A stretch of DNA of 64,000 nucleotides. It comes from JAUVXJ01 sp034411995. Its GTDB lineage: Bacteria > Chloroflexota > Anaerolineae > UBA7937 > B3-Chlor. Location: the NCBI GenBank assembly GCA_034411995.1, contig DAOUME010000006.1, positions 62,001 through 126,000 of the forward strand, in the 5' to 3' direction. How positions within the stretch are numbered: position 1 is the first letter of the stretch; each line of letters starts with the position of its first letter. Below are positions 34,075 to 42,988 of the stretch, piece after piece. Below the pieces are notes generated by a model. It worked only from the letters and a program-made list of their open reading frames with translations, was not told where the DNA came from and did not search any database. Both the position numbers and the translations under genes were made by a program.

Positions 34075-34866
34075 ATGGCACCTGAGATCCTGAGAGTGGC
34101 AACCTACAACTGCAACTCCATCCGGGCGCGCCTGGGACTCGTGCGGGACTGGATGGCCAGGGAAGAGCCGCACATTCTGTGCCTCCAGGAGACCAAGACC
34201 CAGGACGCTGAGTTTCCGGTGGAGACGTTTGAGGAGCTGGGCTATCACGTGGTCTTTCGAGGGCAAAAGGCACACGCCGGCGTGGCCGTCGCTAGTCGGG
34301 AGGAAGCCACGGGAGTCACGTTTGGACTGGACGATGGGAGCGACCCGGACGAGCCACGTCTGATCCGCGCCGAGATCGCCGGTATCGCTCTGGTCAACAC
34401 CTACGTTCCCCAGGGGCGCACCGTCGAGTCGCCCCACTTCCAGTACAAGCTCCGGTGGTTCGGCCGATTGCACGCTTTCTTCGAGCGCCACTATACGCCC
34501 CGGGATCCCGTGCTGTGGGTCGGAGATTTCAACGTTGCCCCCCAACCCATAGACGTATATGATCCGAAGCGTCTGGAGAAGCACGTGGATTTCCATCCCG
34601 ATGCTCGCCAGGCGCTGGAGAACACACGTCAGTGGGCCTTCGTGGACGTCTTCCGACGGTACCACCCTGATGAACCAGAGCAGTATACTTTCTGGGACTA
34701 CCGGGTGCCCAACGCCCTCCAGAGGGGAATGGGGTGGCGTGTAGACCACATCTGGGCCACTGCGCCATTGGCAGAGCGATCAAGCAAGGCGTGGATCGAC
34801 GTCGGTGCGCGCACTGCGGAGAAGCCGTCCGACCACACCTTCCTGGTGGCTGAATTCATCCGGTAG
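34075..34866 (+). CDS. xth: Exodeoxyribonuclease III (AP endonuclease)
   Basis: A 263-residue exonuclease III of the endonuclease/exonuclease/phosphatase fold. Visible motifs: ATYNCNSIRARL, LCLQETKTQD (catalytic Glu), NTYVPQGR, VGDFNVAPQPIDVYDPKRL (catalytic Asp/Asn), WRVDHIWAT and PSDHTFLVAEF (catalytic Asp-His). It cuts at abasic sites and removes 3'-blocking groups in base-excision repair. ATG 34075 follows GAAGGAAGGAG. It lies 87 bases after the small Cys-rich protein and may be in the same transcript. Confidence 0.93.
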   Translation: MAPEILRVATYNCNSIRARLGLVRDWMAREEPHILCLQETKTQDAEFPVETFEELGYHVVFRGQKAHAGVAVASREEATGVTFGLDDGSDPDEPRLIRAEIAGIALVNTYVPQGRTVESPHFQYKLRWFGRLHAFFERHYTPRDPVLWVGDFNVAPQPIDVYDPKRLEKHVDFHPDARQALENTRQWAFVDVFRRYHPDEPEQYTFWDYRVPNALQRGMGWRVDHIWATAPLAERSSKAWIDVGARTAEKPSDHTFLVAEFIR

Positions 34867-34923
34867 GCTTGCTTCTCAGAGCCGTGGCTGCTGGTCGGCA
34901 CGAGCGTAGCGGGCTGCTCCACC

Positions 34924-35073
34924 ATGGAAAAACTCAGGGAGGCCCTGCGAGTCACGAGGGACTGCTCGCTGGAGGAACTCCCGGAGCTGCTCCGCGACCG
35001 CGCTGCCGCCCGTAGGGAGCAACTCCGCGTCAGGGTGAACCTAGAGCGTCTTATGAATTATGAGTCAAGATAG
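34924..35073 (+). pseudogene. Short ORF truncated by the IS element
   Basis: ATG 34924 opens MEKLREALRVTRDCSLEELP then ELLRDRAAARREQLRVRV, an amphipathic charged helix. At 35044 the sequence enters the left inverted repeat of the IS element, which supplies the last nine residues and the stop. So the original protein continued further and was cut by the insertion. No family can be given. Confidence 0.4.
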
Positions 35074-35895
35074 CGACAAATCGCGCAAGGGGCGAGATAG
35101 CGAAAGCCAAGAAATGAAGGCCAGCCAGCGCCTCTGGCAGGCGTTTGTAGTCACGCGGCAGAAGGCGGGAGCCGGCAGCCCAGGCGAAGCTGCTCTCGGT
35201 GAGCCAACGCCCAGGTGCAGGACGAGGCCCTTCCTTGCTTCGGGCAGCTTGGTGACCTCAAGCTGGATGCCATGGTTAGCTTCCTTGACGGGCTGATGGC
35301 CCGCGTAGCCCTGATCGACGAAGGCCATCCAAACCGATTGGCCAGTGACCTGTTGAACGCGCTGCGCCAACTGGTGCACTTGATCACGGTCTTGCTCGTT
35401 GGCAGGCGGGATAGCCAGGCCAGCAGATGGCCCAGTGTGTCAACCGCCTTGTGGACCTTCCTTCCCCGCTTGCGCTTGGCGCCATCGTATCCCGCTGGTT
35501 TGCCGCTCTCGGGGCTGGATTGCAGCGTGCGACTATCCAGGATGGTGGCTGAGGGCTGCACTTTGCGCCCCTGAGGTAAGCGCAGCAATGCCCGCAGATC
35601 GTGCAATGGGTCGTCGAACACGCCTGCCCCCAGCCAGCGCTGCGTTCGCTGGTAGACGGCTTCCCAGGGCGGCCCGCCGTGCGGCATCATGCGCCAAGCT
35701 GCCCCCCTGCGCACCATCCAGCGCAAGCCGCTGAAGACTTCTCTCAAATCGTGATCGCGTTACGGAGCGTCTTCTCTCATCAACGCCAAACAGGGAGCAA
35801 CCAATGCCCACTCCTGGTCACTCACGTCGCTGGGGTAGGGCTTTCTGTCCATGGACTGAGCTTACCCCACTCAGCCCAAAGGTCATAACGGGCTC
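35044..35895 (-). mobile_element. Degenerate IS5-family (IS1031-group-like) element
   Basis: About 852 bp. The ends read GAGCGTCTTATGA on the left (35044) and, inverted, GAGCCCGTTATGA at the right (to 35895): imperfect terminal inverted repeats. TA dinucleotides flank both ends (35042-35043, 35896-35897); a clear longer target duplication is not seen. The element carries one - strand transposase that is no longer intact. Confidence 0.7.
35051..35852 (-). pseudogene. IS5-family transposase, inactivated
   Basis: The - strand starts MDRKPYPSDVSDQEWALVAP (35852) and proceeds through REVFSGLRWMVRRGAAWRMM, LDSRTLQSSPESG and YDGAKRKRGRKVHKAVDTLG, the DDE transposase of IS5/IS1031 type. Damage: a TAA replaces a codon after MREDAP (about 35760); the frame then shifts near 35400 (continuing as VHQLAQRVQQVTGQSV) and again near 35220 (continuing as SSFAWAAGSRLLPRDYKRLP). 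At least one stop and two frameshifts make it non-functional. Confidence 0.82.
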
Positions 35896-35980
35896 TACCG
35901 GACACGTCGCAGCCGCCCTACGTGGTGGCGCCTGATCCTGAGGGACATTATTACCTCAGCTTTCCAGCAGAGGGGCTGCC

Positions 35981-37165
35981 ATGCTCAAGCGCATCATCAG
36001 GACATGTGGCTATCTGGCTCTCGGAATCGTTATACTCACCGCCTTGCTGATCGCGGGCTTGGAGGTGAGGCGCAGCAGCGCAGTAAGCCTGCCTGCACCG
36101 ACGGGCGAATACCCAGTGGGTAGAATGATCACGCAGTGGACGGAAGACTCGCGGCAGGAAACCTTGGGCGGATCAGGCGGCCCACGTAAGGTCGCCGTCT
36201 GGATCTGGTATCCGGAGGCGCAGTCCGACGCAACGCCCGCACCCTATCTGCCCCCCGATTGGGCCAGCGCCCGTGAAGCGGATCGCGGGGTGGGTTCACT
36301 GTTCCTTCAGTCCCTCGGCTCGATTCACTGTCACGCTGTCAAGGATGGGCCGCCTGCCTTGCAGGGTGCGCCGTTCCCAGTGCTGATCTTCCAGCCGGGG
36401 CTGGGGCCGCTGGTCCCCGAATACACTACACTCGCTGAGGACCTGGCGAGCAGGGGCTATGTGGTGTTCGGGCTGAACCCCACTTACAGCGCATCCCTGA
36501 CAGTGCTGGATGGGCAGGTGATCCGGCGCAGCGATCGGGGGACTATTCCAGACAGTGCCACGCCCGAAGAGGCGCAGCAACAGGCCGAGAGGCTGGTGGC
36601 AGTGTGGGCAGGGGATGTCCGTTTTGCGATCGACGAGGCAGAGCGTCTCAATGCCGATCCGGGCAGCCCCTTCAGCGGCAAGCTGGATATGCAACATGTC
36701 GGGCTGTGGGGACATTCGCTTGGTGGCGCCACGGCGCTGGAAGCCCGCCACCTCGATGAGCGCTGCACAGCGGCCGCTGATCTTGATGGCACACCATTCG
36801 GCACCGTGATCACCACGGGTCTGGACAAGCCTGTACTGTTTGAGTGGGGCGAGGCGCTCGACAGATCAGACCCGATGATCGCGAAGTCTGATCGAGATAC
36901 GACAGTGATCTTTGCCTCTGTGCCAGAAGGCTATCAGGTGACGATCACAGGGGCACGGCATTTCAACTTCAGCGATCTTGCCGCCGGGTTCAACCCGGCA
37001 GGGCATCTACTGGGGGTAATCGGCCCTATTGACGGGGCGCGGGGGCTGCGCATCTCCGCCGACTATCTGGCGGCGTTCTTCGACGAGACGCTCAAGGCCC
37101 AGGACTCCCCGCTGCTGCACGGATCGCCAACGTCTTGCCCGGAGGTAGAGTTCCAATCTCACTGA
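35981..37165 (+). CDS. Alpha/beta hydrolase, PAF-acetylhydrolase-like
   Basis: A 394-residue protein anchored by one N-terminal membrane helix (YLALGIVILTALLIAGL). The body has the alpha/beta-hydrolase core: the oxyanion region PVLIFQPGLGPLV, nucleophile elbow LWGHSLGGATAL, acid region DLDGTPFG and His in TGARHFNFSDL, the layout of platelet-activating-factor acetylhydrolase-like enzymes. It should hydrolyse short esters or lipids outside the cytoplasmic membrane. ATG 35981 lies after a weak site (GAGGGGCTGCC). Base usage is slightly different from the neighbours, and it sits beside an IS element, which may hint at acquisition; that is weak evidence. Confidence 0.78.
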   Translation: MLKRIIRTCGYLALGIVILTALLIAGLEVRRSSAVSLPAPTGEYPVGRMITQWTEDSRQETLGGSGGPRKVAVWIWYPEAQSDATPAPYLPPDWASAREADRGVGSLFLQSLGSIHCHAVKDGPPALQGAPFPVLIFQPGLGPLVPEYTTLAEDLASRGYVVFGLNPTYSASLTVLDGQVIRRSDRGTIPDSATPEEAQQQAERLVAVWAGDVRFAIDEAERLNADPGSPFSGKLDMQHVGLWGHSLGGATALEARHLDERCTAAADLDGTPFGTVITTGLDKPVLFEWGEALDRSDPMIAKSDRDTTVIFASVPEGYQVTITGARHFNFSDLAAGFNPAGHLLGVIGPIDGARGLRISADYLAAFFDETLKAQDSPLLHGSPTSCPEVEFQSH

Positions 37166-37300
37166 TGAGCTAACCAGAGTCTGCACTGGTCTGGCCCCCT
37201 GCCGCTCTGCGGGTGATCTCCCTCGCGAGGGGCAGGTCAAAACGCTTGGCAGTTCACCTTGCTGAGCTGCCGAGTGAGAGTCGGGAGTTCATAATACACT

Positions 37301-37984
37301 CTAGGGAGTAGAGGACGACGGAGAGCCTTGCACATCGGAGGGCTGCAGAAACTTGAAGCCGTGTCCGCGCACCGTAACGATGTACTGATGATCGGCGTCT
37401 ACGGAAGCGATGCGCCGCCGCAGCCGCCCTACCAGCGCGTCTATGGTCTCATCCGACACGCCCTGTGCTACGTCCTCCGGCCACACCGCTTCGACCACCT
37501 CGTCACGACTGAAGACACGGCCGGGCTTCTCCTGAAGGAGAGTCAGGAGGCTGAACTGAGCCCTGGACACCGGTGGGGCCAGCTTCGTTCCCTGAACCCA
37601 AACTTCCCGCCTGTCCGTCTCCACCCATAACCCTGCGCTCCTTCGCACCAGCGCCTCGCTCACCAGAGCTCCCGTGGCCTCCGGGTCGATATACAGTGCC
37701 TTGAACTCCAACCCGATTTGTATCTCATCCCCGTCGCGTAGCACGTGCGCAGCCGAGATGCGCTCTCCGTTGACGAAAGTGCCGTTTCGGCTTCCAGAAT
37801 CCTGCAGGACGTATTGACCCTGTCGCCTCTCCAGACGCGCGTGACGCCTGGATGCCAGGCGATCACCCACGACTACGTCACTCCCCTCTTGACGGCCGAT
37901 GGTCACATGCTCCTGGGTCAGCACTATTTCTCTGCCCCGCTCTGCCCCTCCTCTGACGAGAAGCCGGGGCGCTCTCGCTTCCAT
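37301..37984 (-). CDS. FHA domain - winged-helix transcriptional regulator
   Basis: About 227 residues. N-terminal FHA domain: VTIGRQEGSDVVV, LASRRHARLE, and SGSRNGTFVNG, the phosphothreonine-binding loops. C-terminal OmpR/PhoB-type winged helix: SRAQFSLLTLLQEKPGRVFS, DEVVEAVWP, SDETIDALVGRLRRRI and TVRGHGFKFL. So a DNA-binding protein that reads phospho-Thr on a partner or itself. ATG 37984 is fixed by GGAGG six bases upstream. It is divergent from a Ser/Thr kinase 87 bases away, the likely source of its signal (compare EmbR/PknH of mycobacteria, where the domains are in another order and include BTAD). Target genes unknown. Confidence 0.86.
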   Translation of the reverse strand: MEARAPRLLVRGGAERGREIVLTQEHVTIGRQEGSDVVVGDRLASRRHARLERRQGQYVLQDSGSRNGTFVNGERISAAHVLRDGDEIQIGLEFKALYIDPEATGALVSEALVRRSAGLWVETDRREVWVQGTKLAPPVSRAQFSLLTLLQEKPGRVFSRDEVVEAVWPEDVAQGVSDETIDALVGRLRRRIASVDADHQYIVTVRGHGFKFLQPSDVQGSPSSSTP

Positions 37985-38005
37985 CACACGCCTCCAGTGT
38001 TGTCC

Positions 38006-38034
38006 TTGACAGGCCGCCATGAACTGAATATCAT
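38006..38034 (+). promoter_or_regulatory. Promoter of the Ser/Thr kinase
   Basis: TTGACA (38006-38011), 17 bp, TATCAT (38029-38034), in the 87-bp divergent region. Transcription from about 38041, 31 bases before ATG 38072. A site for the FHA regulator, if it controls this region, would have to lie here; I see no obvious palindrome. Confidence 0.7.
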
Positions 38035-38071
38035 CTAGGCGGGGAACCGGGGGACTGATGAACGCAGATTC

Positions 38072-39109
38072 ATGTCCAGCCCTCTGGCAAGAAAGGCGGA
38101 GAAAGATTTGACTAACGCGTTGCGTCCCGATACCCTGCTGCAAGATAGGTATCGGATCGTGGAACTGATCGGCCTTGGCGGTATGGGAGCGGTCTACCTC
38201 ACTGAAGACCTGCATCTCAGGTCCAAGCAGTTCGCCCTCAAGGAGATACGGTATTCGTCAGACTCCGACCCCCAGGTGCAGGCACAGCTCCGGGAGCAGT
38301 TCCACAGGGAGGCTATCGCGCTCGCCAATCTCGACCACCCCAATCTCCCGAAGGTCTTTGACTACTTTTCCGAGAATGGGCGCGACTACCTGGTCATGGA
38401 CTACGTGACCGGCCCCAACCTCAAGCAGGTGCTGGACGATGCCCGCGCGAGCGGCCAGCACCTCCCCGAGAGCGCCGTCCTGGAGTGGGCCGATCAAATC
38501 TGCGACGCCCTGGCGTATCTCCATGGACAGACTCCCCCCATCATCCATCGCGACGTCAAGCCGGCCAACGTGAAGTTGATGCCCGGAAACCTGGTCAAGC
38601 TCGTCGACTTCGGGTTGGTGAAGTTCTTCGATGTAGGCGACCCAGCCACTATCACGCTGGTCCACGCTTTCGGCACGCCCACGTACGCGCCCCTGGAGCA
38701 GTACGGTGGTGGCAGCGGCCGCACCGACGTCAGATCCGACATCTACTCGCTGGGCGCCACGCTGTACCACTTGCTGACCGGCCACGCACCCACCAATGCT
38801 CAACAACGCTTCCTGGAACCCGAGAGTCTCGTGAGCCCACGCAGCCTCAACCCGCTACTTTCGCCTCTGACTGAGTATCTCATTCTCAAGGCCATGGCTA
38901 CCCGGCCCGACGACCGCTATCAGACCATCGGCGAGTTGAGAACAGACCTGACCATGGCGCAGAACCTGTCGCTCAGAACGAGGACGCAAACCGGCCTGGC
39001 GTTAGTGTGGTCAAGCCTCCTGCCCCACAAATGGTTGTCCCTCGGTGTGATGGTCCTTCTCATACTAGCGGTCCTGATGACCATCATGCACCCTGAACCT
39101 CTCTTCTAA
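38072..39109 (+). CDS. Membrane-bound Ser/Thr protein kinase (Hanks type)
   Basis: A 345-residue kinase. Glycine loop GLGGMGAVY (from residue 34), ATP-binding Lys in FALKEI (Lys57), catalytic loop HRDVKPANV (Asp161) and metal-binding DFG (179-181), activation segment FGTPTYAPLEQYGG. All key residues are present. A single membrane helix closes the protein (about 317-337) with a very short outside end, so there is no extracellular sensor domain, unlike PASTA kinases. It likely phosphorylates the divergent FHA regulator. The ATG 38072 lacks a strong ribosome site; a preceding ATG at 38058 is out of frame. Confidence 0.9.
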   Translation: MSSPLARKAEKDLTNALRPDTLLQDRYRIVELIGLGGMGAVYLTEDLHLRSKQFALKEIRYSSDSDPQVQAQLREQFHREAIALANLDHPNLPKVFDYFSENGRDYLVMDYVTGPNLKQVLDDARASGQHLPESAVLEWADQICDALAYLHGQTPPIIHRDVKPANVKLMPGNLVKLVDFGLVKFFDVGDPATITLVHAFGTPTYAPLEQYGGGSGRTDVRSDIYSLGATLYHLLTGHAPTNAQQRFLEPESLVSPRSLNPLLSPLTEYLILKAMATRPDDRYQTIGELRTDLTMAQNLSLRTRTQTGLALVWSSLLPHKWLSLGVMVLLILAVLMTIMHPEPLF

Positions 39110-39132
39110 TCGGAATCGACAGTGCGAAGACG

Positions 39133-41886
39133 TCAGGTGCGTCTCAGCCACACCACCCCGCTCGGAAGGAACGCCAGGAGCACGCTAAGCAGCAAGAGGG
39201 TGATTCTCGTCGCTGGACCCTGCAGTCCCACGAGCGACGTGGGGCTGAGCAGCCCCAGTCCATAGAGGAGGTAGCCCACCAGAGCCAGGGCTATCCCGTA
39301 CAGTATCAATTGTACCTCGCGTTCCCATGCCTTCCTGCGGCCCCGGCGCACCTGGACGCCGGCGACGTTTCCGAGGATCGTTCCAGCGGCCAAGAGGGCA
39401 AGATCGAGCCAGTCGACTGGATGGCCCCGTGGCCTGGCAGGCGGAGTTGCCAGCGGCGTGGGCGTGGCCATGGCCATGGTCGGCGTTGGTGGCACAGGGG
39501 TGATCGTGGGCGTGGGTGTCGCGGTTGCCGTGGCAGTCGGGGTGAACGTGGGAAACGGCGTCACGGGGAGCACCACGCGCACGATAAGGGTGTCCGACCC
39601 GGCGTCTCCGCTGCTGGCGGTCACGTGGAGCATGCCCGCTGGCGCCGGAGCGTCCAGCACGAAGCTGGCCCCCGCGATGCCTGCAATGGTGTCTGTGACC
39701 ACCTGGGGCTCGACGAAGATATCCGACTGCAGATAGCTAGCCCTGAATTCCACCTGCGTGCCATCCGGAACGGGGTGACCATTGCGGTCGAGTATCACGC
39801 CAGAGCGCACGACCAGGGGATCTCCGCCAACATACAGGGGCTCGTCTTCAGGAGGAGAAAGCCTCTCCAGTCCGATAGTCTGGTCCGGCCCAGGCTGCAG
39901 CGCAGTTGCCAGCTCGTAACCGATACCCAGGACGTCCACGGGCGGAGCGCCAGTCGCTGCGAACTCCAAGTCGAACAAGGGCCGTAACGAAGCCTCGAGA
40001 CAGGGAGCCGACTTGCCGTAGACCGCATAGTATGCCGTCAACTTGGCAACTTCGGAGCTGTCGAGATGATAGGGAGCATCGTAGGCGATGGCCACCAACG
40101 TCTTCTGGCTCAGGTACTGCTCTCTCTCTTGCAGAAGCTCTTTCGCAGCCCTCGATGCCGGGAAATCGTCGGGGTTGTAGTCAGACAGGGCCAGAATAAT
40201 CCACTCGGCATCCTGGAAGAGACCCTCCATCAGCTGCGCGTCTGCCTCCGTGAGGTTTCCAGCCATCCAGTCACTCACCTGTTTGAACCCCACAGTGTGG
40301 ATCCTCTCTGGATCGATCCGTCCTGCGCCCTGAGGGCCGTAGAGCCGAACCAGCGTGTTCTGGAGAGCTTCTCCAGACAGAATCGGCGAGGAGTAGCAGT
40401 CCTCGAAGCACTGTAGAATGAGAATATCGTCCTCGGTGGTCGGCGGGTTGGGCATGCGAACCCGCAGCTCCTCCTGGGTCGGATACAGCAAGGTAACGGC
40501 CTCCTCCGCCATCCGCCTGACCGAGTCCCCTGAACTCCCCACGGAGCCGGGGGCAGCGGCCTCATCAACCAGCACCTCTTCGAGGGATAGTTTGCCATAG
40601 AGTCTCAGCTTGGCTTGCAGGATCTTCCTCACAGATTCATCCACTAAGGGGCGAAACTCCGGGTCATACCTGTAGCGATCCTGAAAGTACTTGATCGTGT
40701 CCACCATCCTGGGGAAGGCATCACCCTGCCAGTCGTCAGACAACGAGAACTGAACCAGGGGCAGGATGTCGTTCCCTGCCATCAGCGCCTCCCGGGCGAT
40801 TCTGAAATGGGGAAACCCAGCGCGCTGCGCATCCAGATGATCCTTGATCGCCTGTGCCCCCAGGAAATCGGCGACCAAGAGCCCGTCTGCCTGCCAGTTG
40901 GCGAACTCAGGCAGGCTCATCGCCACCCCCAGCCCCTTCTCATCCAGGGTGAGCGGATCACTGAAGAACTGCATGTTTGGCTGGAAGGCCTGGCACCTGA
41001 TGTGGCCCACCATCAGGCCGTCCGTGGTGGCCAGAGGATCGTTGGCCCTGGACGCCGTCACCGCCGCGAAGGGCACCAGTTGAAGCGCCCGCATCTCGTC
41101 AAGAGTGCTACTGATGGTGGCTACCTCGCGCTCAGGGTCTCGTCCACTTCCGCCATGACCGGGGAAGTGTTTGACTACGGTCTCCACCCTGGAACCACTG
41201 CCCTCGTGAACACCCCTCACGTAGGCCCGCGCCAACTTCCCCACCCAGTACGGGTTGCCACCGAAGACACGGATCCCCAGATCCCCCTCTTCGCCCGATC
41301 TTGGCGTATCCACCACGTCAGCCATGGGACCCAGGAGGAGGTTCACTCCCACCGCTGCCAGTTCGTGCCCCACGACTGCTCCAGCTTCGCGCGCGTTCTC
41401 TTCACTCCACGACGCACCGATGGCCATGTTGCTGAGGAGTGGAGTGAACGCACTACGTAGCTGAGTGTGAGGGTACCCATTGCCTTCCTGCTCCACCGCC
41501 ACGAAGAGGGGCACGAACACCTCCTGGCCATCAATACTGCGGCTGCTGGCCTGATACGCCAGGTTCTGCAATTGGTTCGTCAGACTAGACACCTGCTGCG
41601 CCAGGGGCTGCTGGCCGGCATTGTCGAAATTGCCCGCGGACTCAGAGATGAGGACGGAACCAATCTTGTACTCCAGCACCAGCTCGGCGATGCTGCTTTC
41701 TGCCGATGTATCTGTCCCGGCGAAATCCACCATGAATATCTGTCCAACCCGCTCCTCAACCGTCATCAGACTCATGATCCGGTCGACGGACACCTCTTGA
41801 GCGCGAGCAGGGCTCGGGAGCCACGTGAGGAGCATGCTGCATAGCAGCAGTGCCCTCAATAGAACCACCGCCTTTTGCCTCGTCAA
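39133..41886 (-). CDS. GH3-family beta-N-acetylhexosaminidase-like exported protein
   Basis: A 917-residue protein with a signal peptide (LLLCSMLLTWLPSPARA), a GH3 N-terminal barrel, then an alpha/beta domain, a bacterial Ig-like domain (RSGVILDRNGHPVPDGTQVEF), a Thr/Pro repeat linker (TATATATPTPT) and two C-terminal membrane helices. The NagZ-type loop is KHFPGHGGSGRDPEREV (K239-H240; D250, P251, E252): the DSH of the usual NagZ acid/base dyad is replaced by DPE. The nucleophile Asp region is LLVADFLGAQAIKDHL. TTG 41886 has AGAGGA seven bases upstream. It is in the same direction as, and 19 bases after, an M29 aminopeptidase. Peptidoglycan recycling is a family inference. Confidence 0.84.
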   Translation of the reverse strand: MTRQKAVVLLRALLLCSMLLTWLPSPARAQEVSVDRIMSLMTVEERVGQIFMVDFAGTDTSAESSIAELVLEYKIGSVLISESAGNFDNAGQQPLAQQVSSLTNQLQNLAYQASSRSIDGQEVFVPLFVAVEQEGNGYPHTQLRSAFTPLLSNMAIGASWSEENAREAGAVVGHELAAVGVNLLLGPMADVVDTPRSGEEGDLGIRVFGGNPYWVGKLARAYVRGVHEGSGSRVETVVKHFPGHGGSGRDPEREVATISSTLDEMRALQLVPFAAVTASRANDPLATTDGLMVGHIRCQAFQPNMQFFSDPLTLDEKGLGVAMSLPEFANWQADGLLVADFLGAQAIKDHLDAQRAGFPHFRIAREALMAGNDILPLVQFSLSDDWQGDAFPRMVDTIKYFQDRYRYDPEFRPLVDESVRKILQAKLRLYGKLSLEEVLVDEAAAPGSVGSSGDSVRRMAEEAVTLLYPTQEELRVRMPNPPTTEDDILILQCFEDCYSSPILSGEALQNTLVRLYGPQGAGRIDPERIHTVGFKQVSDWMAGNLTEADAQLMEGLFQDAEWIILALSDYNPDDFPASRAAKELLQEREQYLSQKTLVAIAYDAPYHLDSSEVAKLTAYYAVYGKSAPCLEASLRPLFDLEFAATGAPPVDVLGIGYELATALQPGPDQTIGLERLSPPEDEPLYVGGDPLVVRSGVILDRNGHPVPDGTQVEFRASYLQSDIFVEPQVVTDTIAGIAGASFVLDAPAPAGMLHVTASSGDAGSDTLIVRVVLPVTPFPTFTPTATATATPTPTITPVPPTPTMAMATPTPLATPPARPRGHPVDWLDLALLAAGTILGNVAGVQVRRGRRKAWEREVQLILYGIALALVGYLLYGLGLLSPTSLVGLQGPATRITLLLLSVLLAFLPSGVVWLRRT

Positions 41887-41905
41887 CTAGAGATCCTCTT
41901 TCACC

Positions 41906-42988
41906 TCAGCCTAGCCACTGGCCGTCCCTCTGAACAACGGTGCCGTCGAGGAGTATCTCTCCTCCATCTCTCAGGTCTTTGATCATATCCCAGTGCAGGC
42001 CCGATTCGTTCTTGCTGCCCGTCTGTGGATAGCCCCTGCCCAGGGCCACGTGGACGGTACCGCCTATCTTCTCATCGAAGAGGATGTTCTTGATGAAACG
42101 GTCTATCTTGTAGTTGTTTCCCAGACCGAGTTCCCCGACGTAGCTGGAGCCCGCGTCCATCTTCAGCATCGCCAGGAGGTACTCTTCTCCCTTGTCAGCG
42201 GTGGCTTTGACCACCCTGCCCTGCTCGAACCAGAGATGTACCCCCTGGACTTCGCGCCCACCGAAGGCGGGATAGATAGCCGGGTAGCTGAAGAGGATGT
42301 GTCCCTCGACACTGTTCTCGACCGGTCCTGTGAACACCTCTCCATCGGGCATGTTCAGCTTCCCATCAGCGCTGATGAAAATCCGACCCTCAACGCTCAT
42401 CCTCAGTTCAGCATCCTCCGCCCGGATGACCACCTCTTTGCCGGCGTCGAACAACTCATTGAGTCTCGCCTGCTCTCGGGCTAGCTGCGTCCAGTCCTGA
42501 TCCATGGCCCCATACACAAAGTCCTCGAACTGCTCCGTGGACAACTCTGCATCCTGGGCACCCGCGGGCGTCGGGAACAGCGTCACTACCCAGCGAGTAT
42601 TATCGGTAAGGTAAGCTCGCAGCCTGGCGTCCGACATACGCCACTGGGCCACTCTTGCCGGCTCGAAGCTGCTCAGGAGTTTCGTGTTTGCTGGACAGAG
42701 GATCTGGATATAGACGTCGGTATGTTCGGCCAGATGCATACCCAGCGAAGGCAACATGGCGAGGCGCTCATCGGACGCCTCCGTGAGCAGGGCTTCTCTG
42801 ATCTCCTCGTACTCGACTCTGTTGATTATCTCCCCAGCTCCCCTCCGAAGTGCCCGCCGGTAGACCTCTACCACCAGCGGCTTGGCCAGTTCACTGTATG
42901 ACCGAATCATCACGGTGTCGCCCTGGCTTGGTTGGGTACAGTGGTCCACGAGGATCTCCGCCAGCCTTGTCACCCTCTGATCAGCCAT
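41906..42988 (-). CDS. M29-family aminopeptidase
   Basis: A 360-residue metallo-aminopeptidase of the AmpS/T (M29) type. Typical segments: RSYSELAKPLVVEVYRRALR, PANTKLLSSFEPARVAQWR, KLNMPDGEVFTGPVENSVEG (metal-site Glu), LGLGNNYKIDRFIKNILFDE and GSKNESGLHWDMIKDLR (His and Asp ligands). It releases N-terminal residues from peptides and has no signal sequence, so it is cytoplasmic. ATG 42988 is preceded by AGGAGAGGGAGG. It leads the short operon that includes the GH3 gene. Confidence 0.88.
   Translation of the reverse strand: MADQRVTRLAEILVDHCTQPSQGDTVMIRSYSELAKPLVVEVYRRALRRGAGEIINRVEYEEIREALLTEASDERLAMLPSLGMHLAEHTDVYIQILCPANTKLLSSFEPARVAQWRMSDARLRAYLTDNTRWVVTLFPTPAGAQDAELSTEQFEDFVYGAMDQDWTQLAREQARLNELFDAGKEVVIRAEDAELRMSVEGRIFISADGKLNMPDGEVFTGPVENSVEGHILFSYPAIYPAFGGREVQGVHLWFEQGRVVKATADKGEEYLLAMLKMDAGSSYVGELGLGNNYKIDRFIKNILFDEKIGGTVHVALGRGYPQTGSKNESGLHWDMIKDLRDGGEILLDGTVVQRDGQWLG

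Noticed and set aside
34075..34866. Reading the exonuclease III as a CRISPR or mobile-element-linked nuclease
   Set aside because: All motifs match housekeeping xth and there are no repeats or Cas genes near it.
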